DNA of 7,217 nucleotides from an uncultured Lachnospiraceae bacterium (lineage in GTDB: Bacteria > Bacillota > Clostridia > Lachnospirales > Lachnospiraceae), in assembly GCA_910584695.1 (NCBI GenBank), contig CAJUBR010000106.1, forward strand, positions 1 to 7,217, given 5' to 3'. The translations under genes were made by a program, and so were the position numbers. This document shows, piece by piece, positions 1-4,894 of this stretch; the first letter of the stretch is position 1; every line of letters starts with the position of its first letter. Under the pieces are notes generated by a model. That model was not told the origin of the DNA. It worked only from the letters and a program-made list of their open reading frames with translations, and ran no database searches.

Positions 1-227
1 ACACTGATATCGCCACTGGGTTTTGCAAGTACATATCCACCCTGGGAACCTCGGATACCAGCAATCAGCCCCGCTTTTTTCAGTTTTGCCATCAATTGCT
101 CTAAATAACGGTCCGAAATAGATTGTCTGGCTGCAATACTTGCGATTGATTGAGGCATCTCTTCCGAAAAATCTGCCAGATCAATCATTGCCCGCAAACC
201 ATACCTTCCTTTCGTGGATAATTTCAT
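1..227 (-). CDS. Rrf2-family transcriptional regulator, IscR-like (3' part cut by window edge)
   Basis: The first 75 residues are present and the rest lies beyond the left edge. The start MKLSTKGRYG is the hallmark N-terminus of Rrf2 winged-helix regulators such as IscR and CymR. A helix-turn-helix follows (about 26-50, with SIASIAARQSIS and YLEQL), then the wing (GIRGSQGGYVL, about 57-67). Glu43 and Gln44, which in E. coli IscR contact the operator, and Arg59 are conserved at the same positions. The Ser40 position is Arg. The start codon at 225-227 follows a GAGGTGA ribosome site. The cysteines that would bind an Fe-S cluster (around residues 90-105 in IscR) are outside the window, so IscR and the cysteine regulator CymR cannot be separated on protein alone. 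The IscR-type palindrome in its own leader favours IscR. Autoregulation is inferred from that site. In many Firmicutes the next genes are a cysteine desulfurase and a scaffold protein, which would lie off-window. Confidence 0.93.
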   Translation of the reverse strand, partial: MKLSTKGRYGLRAMIDLADFSEEMPQSIASIAARQSISDRYLEQLMAKLKKAGLIAGIRGSQGGYVLAKPSGDIS

Positions 228-240
228 ATCATCACCTCAA

Positions 241-263
241 TTCCCACTAAAATAGTCGGATAT
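241..263 (-). promoter_or_regulatory. IscR type 1-like operator in the regulator's 5' leader
   Basis: Read on the minus strand this is an imperfect palindrome with half-sites ATATCCGACT and AGTGGG around an AT-only centre (ATTTT). It keeps the core of the E. coli type 1 IscR site (YYGACT, three A/T bases, YAGT, then RR) and departs from it mainly at one C-to-G change in the second half-site and at the outer bases. It begins about 3 bases after the expected transcription start and ends 13 bases before the start codon. Binding there would plausibly block early transcription, giving negative autoregulation. The match is by eye, not by a scored motif. Confidence 0.6.
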
Positions 264-264
264 C

Positions 265-285
265 ACACTGCTAATATAGCAGTGT
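265..285. repeat. Perfect inverted repeat enclosing the -10 box
   Basis: The arms ACACTGC (265-271) and GCAGTGT (279-285) are exact reverse complements separated by 7 bases (TAATATA). On the minus strand that spacer contains the TATATT -10 box of the Rrf2-family promoter. On the plus strand the second arm is followed by a run of T (286-290, then CTTT), so the same sequence also resembles an intrinsic terminator. No plus-strand gene lies upstream in the window that would need one. It could be a second operator, a terminator shielding the divergent flippase gene from antisense reading, or both. Confidence 0.55.
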
Positions 286-301
286 TTTTTCTTTGTGTCA
301 A
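273..301 (-). promoter_or_regulatory. Sigma-A promoter of the Rrf2-family regulator
   Basis: On the minus strand there is a perfect -35 box TTGACA (301-296), a 17-base spacer, and a -10 box TATATT (278-273), five of six to consensus. Transcription should start near 266, giving a leader of about 40 nt that contains the IscR-like palindrome and the ribosome site. Near-consensus boxes with optimal spacing suggest a strong promoter held down by a repressor. Confidence 0.8.
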
Positions 302-313
302 GTATACACAGAC

Positions 314-340
314 ATATTCTAAAAAAAAATATCATAAATT
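314..340 (+). promoter_or_regulatory. Sigma-E-like promoter for the SpoVB-family gene
   Basis: ATATT at 314-318 (preceded by C, matching the sigma-E -35 pattern KMATATT except its first base) and CATAAATT at 333-340 (seven of eight to CATACAHT) are separated by 14 bases, the spacing expected for the mother-cell sigma factor SigE. The start would be near 347, about 30 bases before the ATG. B. subtilis spoVB is SigE-dependent, which makes the match meaningful. A weak sigma-A alternative (TTGTGT at 293-298, 16 bases, TATTCT at 315-320) also exists. Confidence 0.5.
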
Positions 341-378
341 AGCATTAACCCAGTTGGAACACAGAAAAGAGGCTCTCC

Positions 379-1971
379 ATGGAATTAAAAAAACAACCAC
401 TTTATATAAAAAATCTAATTACAAAAAATCTCGTTATCAAGGGAACTTTAATTCTCACAGTTACCGGATTTGCAACCAGAATTCTCGGCTTTTATAATAG
501 AATATTCCTTGCCGGTTTAATCGGTGCGAAAGAGCTTGGTATTTACCAGCTTATTTTTCCTTTGTATATGGTAGCTTTTTCCGTCACAACATTTGGAAAT
601 GAGCTCGCCCTTACCAAACTGGTATCCGAATACAAAAGCCGTGGGGATATGGCATCTGCAAAAGCTTTTTTTAAAGCCTGTTTCTTCATAAATCTGGTTC
701 TTGGACTGATAGTCAGTACTATTATGTACAAAAATGCTGACTGGTTATGCATGCACGTTTTAAATGCACCGGAATGCAGTGGCTGCCTTAAAGTAATCTG
801 TGCAGGCATCCCTTTTATGTCCATGAAGGGTGCCATCCATGGCTTCTTTCTTGGCATGGAAAAATCCGGTGTTCACGGCATATCCGATTTTCTGGAACAA
901 ATTGCAAAAGTCTTCGGTCTTTATCTGATCGCAACCTATTTTTGCATCCGAAACCATTATAATGCATCCTTTGCCGTATGGGGAATCGTCATTGGGGAAC
1001 TGGTCTCCTTTTCCTATTCCGTAGCTGCACTTCTTTACCATAACAAGAAAACAAAACATCAAAAAAACAGACAGATGTCTGCTCCGTCTGCTGATACAGC
1101 CTTAAAAATCACCGCAGCACCAATATGCAGACAGAAAATCCTCCGTCTCTTTTTTAAGAATTCGATTCCTCTTACTACAAACCGGCTTGCACTTACCGTA
1201 TTGCAGAGTATCGAAGCTATTATGATACCAACTGTTCTGTTAAGCTATTATAAAAATTCCACCTTAAGTCTCGCTACCTATGGTGTTTTTTCCGGCATGG
1301 CATTTCCGTTTATCATGTTTCCTTCTACGATCACCAATTCCCTGTCCACCATGCTGCTGCCAGCCGTTTCCTCCGCCAGCTCCCGTTTAAATGGAGGATA
1401 CCTAAAAAAACTGTGTGAAAAAAGCCTACATTTCTGCCTGTTAATCGGTCTTTTTTCCACTACAGTATTTTATATTTTTGGTCCCTCTATCGGAAACTGC
1501 CTTTTTGAAAGTAAAGAAGCCGGACACTATCTGTTCCAGCTCTCTTTCCTCTGCCCGTTTATCTATCTAGCAACCACCCTTGCCAGTATCTTAAACGGAC
1601 TTGGTTTTGCCACTCATAACCTGATTCTTACCGTCATATCCACTATAATACGAATCGGCTTCATTCTGACTGCCGTTCCACGGATCGGCATTACCGGTTA
1701 TATTATGGGACTTTTCATAGGCTATCTGTTTTTAACATTTGCCTGCCTTTGCAAGCTGCAGAAAATGATACCGGTGGAACTTCAATTTATAAAAAGTATT
1801 TTCGTTCCATCTGTCACCTTTATTCTCCTTGGCGTTACTGCATTCTGGGGATATCGGAAACTGCTTGTTTCCTTTACCGGTATTCCTGCTGTTATTTTAT
1901 TAATTGCAGTCATTGGAATATATGGAATGATCAGTCTGCTGCCTTTCATAGCAGAAAGTGCCCGCAGATAG
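379..1971 (+). CDS. spoVB: SpoVB-family lipid flippase (MOP/MATE-like exporter, MurJ superfamily)
   Basis: A 530-residue polytopic membrane protein with about 14 hydrophobic segments, close to the roughly 520 residues usual for SpoVB. Family-typical stretches include the N-terminal RILGFYNRIFLAGLIGAKEL (35-53), GIYQLIFPLYM (54-64), the middle GFFLGMEKSG (155-164), and IPLTTNRLALTVLQSIEAIM (263-282) with the following MAFPFIMFPSTITNSLSTML. These form two six-to-seven-helix bundles joined by a polar, Lys-rich cytoplasmic loop at about 221-258. SpoVB and its relatives are thought to flip lipid-linked cell-wall or cortex precursors across the membrane; in B. subtilis SpoVB is needed for spore cortex. 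The ATG follows AAGAGG with suitable spacing. It is transcribed divergently from the Rrf2-family regulator behind a sigma-E-like promoter. Clostridia often carry several SpoVB paralogues, so the exact cargo (cortex precursor or another polysaccharide) is uncertain. Family assignment is firm, orthology less so. Confidence 0.85.
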   Translation: MELKKQPLYIKNLITKNLVIKGTLILTVTGFATRILGFYNRIFLAGLIGAKELGIYQLIFPLYMVAFSVTTFGNELALTKLVSEYKSRGDMASAKAFFKACFFINLVLGLIVSTIMYKNADWLCMHVLNAPECSGCLKVICAGIPFMSMKGAIHGFFLGMEKSGVHGISDFLEQIAKVFGLYLIATYFCIRNHYNASFAVWGIVIGELVSFSYSVAALLYHNKKTKHQKNRQMSAPSADTALKITAAPICRQKILRLFFKNSIPLTTNRLALTVLQSIEAIMIPTVLLSYYKNSTLSLATYGVFSGMAFPFIMFPSTITNSLSTMLLPAVSSASSRLNGGYLKKLCEKSLHFCLLIGLFSTTVFYIFGPSIGNCLFESKEAGHYLFQLSFLCPFIYLATTLASILNGLGFATHNLILTVISTIIRIGFILTAVPRIGITGYIMGLFIGYLFLTFACLCKLQKMIPVELQFIKSIFVPSVTFILLGVTAFWGYRKLLVSFTGIPAVILLIAVIGIYGMISLLPFIAESARR

Positions 1972-1977
1972 ATTCAT

Positions 1978-2415
1978 TTACTTACAAAGCTCTCCTACCA
2001 CCTCATTGATGACTCTGCCGTCTGCCTTTCCCTTTAACACAGGCATAACATTTTTCATGATCATACCTTTGTTTTTAGAAGATACCACCTCTGCAAACTG
2101 CTCTAATATAAGATCCTTTACTTCCTGTGCACTCATCATTTCCGGTGCATACGCTTTAATAATATCATATCTTGTTTGATATTCCTCCAACAGGTCTGTT
2201 CTTTCCTTTGGACAACTGTCAATCTGTTCTTTAGCGGTTTTTAGTTCTTTTAATATGACACGGTCTACTAATTCCTCTTTAATATCATCACGGCAGCCTT
2301 CATCAATTGCTGCCTTTTTTACAGCCGAAATCAAGGCAGATATGGAATCCTTTCTTGCCTTTTCTCTCGCCTTCATTGCGGTAATCATGTCTTTTTGTAA
2401 TGTTTCAAATTGCAT
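1978..2415 (-). CDS. yqeY: GatB/YqeY domain-containing protein
   Basis: A 145-residue soluble protein matching the YqeY family (B. subtilis YqeY is 148 residues) over its full length. Recognisable parts are the N-terminal helical region (LQKDMITAMKAREKARKDSI), the middle EEYQTRYDIIKAYAPEMMS, and the conserved C-terminus with MIMKNVMPVLKGKADGRVIN. The domain also ends GatB, the tRNA-binding subunit of the amidotransferase that makes Gln-tRNA or Asn-tRNA. The stand-alone protein is presumed to bind tRNA or act on it, but its role is not settled. I chose the start at 2415 because AGGAGG (2424-2429) lies 8 bases before it and the protein then begins as relatives do. An ATG at 2451 would add 12 residues without a good ribosome site. 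It converges on the flippase gene with only 6 bp between stops. The frequent partner rpsU is not adjacent. Confidence 0.93.
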   Translation of the reverse strand: MQFETLQKDMITAMKAREKARKDSISALISAVKKAAIDEGCRDDIKEELVDRVILKELKTAKEQIDSCPKERTDLLEEYQTRYDIIKAYAPEMMSAQEVKDLILEQFAEVVSSKNKGMIMKNVMPVLKGKADGRVINEVVGELCK

Positions 2416-2423
2416 TGTGTAGT

Positions 2424-2429
2424 CCTCCT
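2424..2429 (-). promoter_or_regulatory. Ribosome binding site deciding the yqeY start
   Basis: A full AGGAGG on the minus strand, 8 bases before the ATG at 2413-2415. It selects this start over the in-frame ATG 36 bases further upstream, which lacks such a site. Confidence 0.85.
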
Positions 2430-2464
2430 GATCATTCTTTATAAAATTCAATCATGTCTGCTGC

Positions 2465-2509
2465 GGTGTGCAAAGGCAGCCTTGCTGCCAAAATACAAGA
2501 ACGCACACC
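2465..2509 (-). other. Nested, competing hairpins between the secreted-protein gene and yqeY
   Basis: A GC-richer island in AT-rich surroundings. The outer arms GGTGTGC (2465-2471) and GCACACC (2503-2509) pair perfectly. Inside them GGCAGC (2475-2480) and GCTGCC (2484-2489) form a 6-bp stem with a 3-base loop. On the minus strand GCAAGG can alternatively pair with the following CCTTTGC with one bulge, which excludes the inner stem. Only three T follow the inner stem, so it is a poor intrinsic terminator for the secreted-protein gene, though this is the only structure available for that. It could be a processed or attenuating leader of yqeY, or the remnant of a repeat. No RNA family is recognised. 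Confidence 0.45.
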
Positions 2510-2532
2510 TGATATCCAGCTTCTTCTTAAAA

Positions 2533-3630
2533 TTAGTGATAAAGCTCACTTTGAATATTAACATCTACCTGATTGGTAAGAAAATCCATATTACATTCAT
2601 AGTAAAGCCCTGAATAGTTTATACTATATATAGAAAGATTTGAGTCCTTGGCAAAATAAAAATCAGAACCCTTTACTCCTTTCTGAAATCTCAGATAGAT
2701 GGTTTTTCCCTCTGTCAATTTAACCTTATCGAAGTCCGTCACCCAGTTTTTGTTATCAAAACTATATGCTGTAAGTAACATATCCATTTGTATATAGTCA
2801 CCTGTATTCTTATCCTTGTAGCTGTATGAATATTCTCTGTTTCCGGATTCAAATGTCATAGTACCATTTCCTTTATTACTGGTAAGACCAAATTCCAGCG
2901 AATTTACCTGTTGATTTCCTTTCGTAAGCGTTGTCATCGTATAATCGCCAATATAATTTACTGCACAAAGTTTAAGCGGACGGCTATATTCACTATACAC
3001 CTTTTTGCTTTTTACTGCTTTATAGTATCGTAACTTATAATAGTATGTCTTACCCTTTTTTACATTGCGGTCCGTATATTTTAAGATATACTGGTTTTTC
3101 TTAAGCTTTATTGTTTTGATTTTTTTATATTTGCTGCTGCCTGTCTTTCTATATAATTCAACTCCCGACGGATGTAGATTTTTTGAATACAATTGAACCG
3201 TAAGGGGAATTGCAGTTGGTTTCACCTTCGCATCACACTGAGCATATTCATACCAAGAAGGTTTCTCCAGCCCTGTATATGCAGATAAATCAGTATCTTT
3301 ATATACGCATTTCAGTTTACCGTTCTTTTTCTTATACCCTCTGATTATGTAATCATATTCTTTATTCGCCGCTACGGTTTTATCTGTATAGCTTTTTTTC
3401 TTTCCGGAAATTTTAGCAAGTAATCTGTAATTACCTTTACCTGCGTCTGCCCTGTATATTCTATACTCATCCACTGCCTTTTTCTTCCAGCTTAACTTAA
3501 CCTTGTTTTCTCCCTCTACCTTTAAGGATGCAGATAGAACTGCTGCTGCTTGACTTTTTACAGGCACTCCAGCCGCAAACAGTATGCTAAAACACATTAC
3601 TATTAATAAATATCTAAATCCTTTTCTCAT
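2533..3630 (-). CDS. Secreted protein with two fibronectin type III-like domains, function unknown
   Basis: A 365-residue protein with a clear Sec signal peptide: MRKGF, a hydrophobic core at about 7-21, and a probable signal peptidase I cut after SQA near residue 28. Residues about 31-118 read as a fibronectin type III-like fold, with Trp48 in VKLSWKKK, the YRIYRA strand and the YTDKTV...YDYIIRGY pair. Residues about 125-222 look like a second, more diverged copy (VELYRKTG, YKKI, YTDRNVKKGKTYYYKLRYY). Residues about 226-365 are beta-rich and unrecognised. I see no LPXTG sorting signal, SLH repeat, choline-binding repeat or C-terminal membrane anchor, so the protein is probably released or held by charge; the FN3 part is very rich in Lys and Tyr. 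No catalytic motif is visible. The ATG follows AAAGGA about 10 bases upstream. It has its own sigma-A promoter, so it is likely a single-gene unit. Adhesin, polysaccharide-binding or envelope roles are guesses. Confidence 0.85.
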   Translation of the reverse strand: MRKGFRYLLIVMCFSILFAAGVPVKSQAAAVLSASLKVEGENKVKLSWKKKAVDEYRIYRADAGKGNYRLLAKISGKKKSYTDKTVAANKEYDYIIRGYKKKNGKLKCVYKDTDLSAYTGLEKPSWYEYAQCDAKVKPTAIPLTVQLYSKNLHPSGVELYRKTGSSKYKKIKTIKLKKNQYILKYTDRNVKKGKTYYYKLRYYKAVKSKKVYSEYSRPLKLCAVNYIGDYTMTTLTKGNQQVNSLEFGLTSNKGNGTMTFESGNREYSYSYKDKNTGDYIQMDMLLTAYSFDNKNWVTDFDKVKLTEGKTIYLRFQKGVKGSDFYFAKDSNLSIYSINYSGLYYECNMDFLTNQVDVNIQSELYH

Positions 3631-3717
3631 ATTCTAATTTTCCTTTCTCTCAAATGCTCAAATACATATCATTACAGGTTTTTCTTAATTCCTTCTCGAT
3701 ACTTCCCTAGTAGTACT

Positions 3718-3746
3718 ATTATAGCAAAATCCGGCTGATAAAGCAA
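3718..3746 (-). promoter_or_regulatory. Sigma-A promoter of the secreted FN3 protein
   Basis: The minus strand shows TTGCTT (3746-3741), a 17-base spacer and a perfect TATAAT (3723-3718). Transcription would start near 3711 and leave a leader of about 80 nt before the ATG at 3630. A consensus -10 and ideal spacing make this one of the clearest promoters in the window. Confidence 0.8.
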
Positions 3747-3860
3747 TTTTTCGATAATAAAACACATCCATTCATATTATCCACATTATTTAATTTTTTA
3801 GGCACTTTTGTTATTTTAATCTTTATAAATTACGGGGCTTTTCCAATTAAATTAACTACA

Positions 3861-3900
3861 CCATTTTCATACTATCTCATGCTATTTTATGCCACATTAT
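3861..3900. repeat. Four degenerate 10-bp tandem repeats in helical register
   Basis: Four consecutive 10-mers, each ending in CAT or TAT at 3870, 3880, 3890 and 3900. They follow a loose pattern, [C/A/G]C[C/T]A at the start and T[C/T]AT at the end (for example GCTATTTTAT), and a partial fifth unit GCCAAT follows. One unit per DNA turn could place protein contacts on one face. They lie about 115-160 bases upstream of the -35 box of the secreted-protein gene. In DNA this AT-rich the pattern may be chance. Confidence 0.35.
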
Positions 3901-3962
3901 GCCAATCAGCATTTTTAAAACCTTCTTACAAACCCAATAAATACAACACTTACATACATTTC

Positions 3963-4868
3963 TTACAGCACATACGGAGTTACCTGGTATACGTAATAAT
4001 TAAGCCAGTTAAAAAATAACGTATTCGCATGACATCTCCATGATTTAATCGGTTTTTTTGCCGGATCATCATCTGGATAGTAATGATACGGAATCTCTGG
4101 TTCCAGTCCTCTTTCTATATCCCTCCTGTATTCCTGGTCCAGCGTCACGGTATCATATTCCGGATGTCCCGTAACAAATATATTTTTTCCTTCTTCTGCT
4201 ATAATAAGATACGGCCCGGTAATATCACTCTCGGATACGATTTCCAATTTGTCATTTTTCACAATCTCTTCCTTACGGACTCCGGTATAACGGGACTGTG
4301 GCACAAAAAAAGAATCATCAAATCCTCTAACAAGCGGTGTTTTCTTATGGAATGTATAATGCTTGTAAATTCCAGAAAATTTCTTAGGCAGCTCATATTT
4401 GTGTACACCATAACGGTAATATAGACCTGCCTGTGCACCCCAGCAGATATGAAGGGTTGACGTAACATTTTTCTCAGACCAGTCCATTATTTCCGTCAAT
4501 TCCTTCCAGTATTCCACTTCTTCAAATTTCAGCTTTTCTACCGGTGCACCGGTTATGATCATCCCGTCAAAACGGTATTGCTTAATTTCCTCAAACGTCG
4601 TATAAAACCGTTCCAAATGTTTTCTGGCTACATTCTTTGGTTCATAGGTTCCGGTACGGATAAAAGTAATATTCACCTGAATCGGTGTATTTGCAAGACT
4701 TCGGAGAAGCTGAAGTTCTGTATCCTCCTTAAGGGGCATCAGATTCAGAATGACTACCTCTAAGGGACGGATATCCTGACTAAGTGCACGTCTGGCATCC
4801 ATCACAAATATATTCTCTTCCTCTAATATTTTTTTAACTGGTAAATCATTATCAATCCTGATTGGCAT
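3963..4868 (-). CDS. metA: Homoserine O-acetyltransferase (MetA type)
   Basis: A 301-residue protein aligning without gaps to E. coli MetA over most of its length. It acylates the hydroxyl of L-homoserine, the first committed step of methionine synthesis, in the cytoplasm. The start MPIRI, the NLMP motif (42-45), the nucleophile Cys142 in HICWGAQAG, and the His235/Glu237 pair in GHPEYD are all present, as is the C-terminal WLNYYVYQVTPY. Residue 111 is Glu (TGAPVEK). In this family Glu111 marks acetyl-CoA use, as in B. cereus MetA, whereas Gly111 marks succinyl-CoA, so acetyl transfer is predicted despite the common succinyltransferase label. The ATG follows AAGAGGG with good spacing. It lies 26 bp downstream of ligA on the same strand and probably shares its transcript. 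No SAM riboswitch or T-box fits in that gap. Confidence 0.95.
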   Translation of the reverse strand: MPIRIDNDLPVKKILEEENIFVMDARRALSQDIRPLEVVILNLMPLKEDTELQLLRSLANTPIQVNITFIRTGTYEPKNVARKHLERFYTTFEEIKQYRFDGMIITGAPVEKLKFEEVEYWKELTEIMDWSEKNVTSTLHICWGAQAGLYYRYGVHKYELPKKFSGIYKHYTFHKKTPLVRGFDDSFFVPQSRYTGVRKEEIVKNDKLEIVSESDITGPYLIIAEEGKNIFVTGHPEYDTVTLDQEYRRDIERGLEPEIPYHYYPDDDPAKKPIKSWRCHANTLFFNWLNYYVYQVTPYVL

Positions 4869-4894
4869 ATTGATCCCTCTTTTCCATTTTTATG

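Larger units (their letters stand above)
3631..3962. other. Gene-free stretch between metA and the secreted-protein gene
   Basis: About 330 bases, strongly AT-rich, without a supportable gene on either strand. It holds the sigma-A promoter of the secreted-protein gene (3718-3746), its leader of about 80 nt, and four degenerate 10-bp repeats (3861-3900). I looked for a terminator after the metA stop at 3963 and found no GC-rich stem followed by T residues; only short ATGC/GCAT-type pairings are present, so metA transcripts may run on or end by another means. Confidence 0.6.

Noticed and set aside
265..285. Simple intrinsic terminator reading on the plus strand
   Set aside because: Stem and T tract fit, but no plus-strand gene lies upstream in the window, and the repeat exactly frames a -10 box on the other strand. 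I list it as a repeat with both options open.
282..497. Plus-strand open frame of 71 codons overlapping the flippase start
   Set aside because: It begins in the divergent promoter region, overlaps the well-supported flippase gene in another frame, and resembles no protein.
2416..2451. Upstream ATG extending YqeY by 12 residues
   Set aside because: The extension has no good ribosome site, while AGGAGG sits 8 bases before the internal ATG and relatives begin there.
2410..2613. Plus-strand open frame of 67 codons between yqeY and the secreted-protein gene
   Set aside because: It overlaps the ends of both minus-strand genes, has no ribosome site and no recognisable similarity; it follows from the hairpin island.
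3700..3960. CRISPR-like array suggested by regular short repeats
   Set aside because: The units are 10 bp, degenerate and contiguous without spacers, unlike CRISPR repeats.
4083..4424. Plus-strand open frame of 113 codons opposite metA
   Set aside because: Antisense to a fully conserved metA and without a recognisable product.
4869..4894. SAM riboswitch or T-box leader for metA
   Set aside because: The gap is only 26 bases and holds little beyond the ribosome site; no such fold is possible there.
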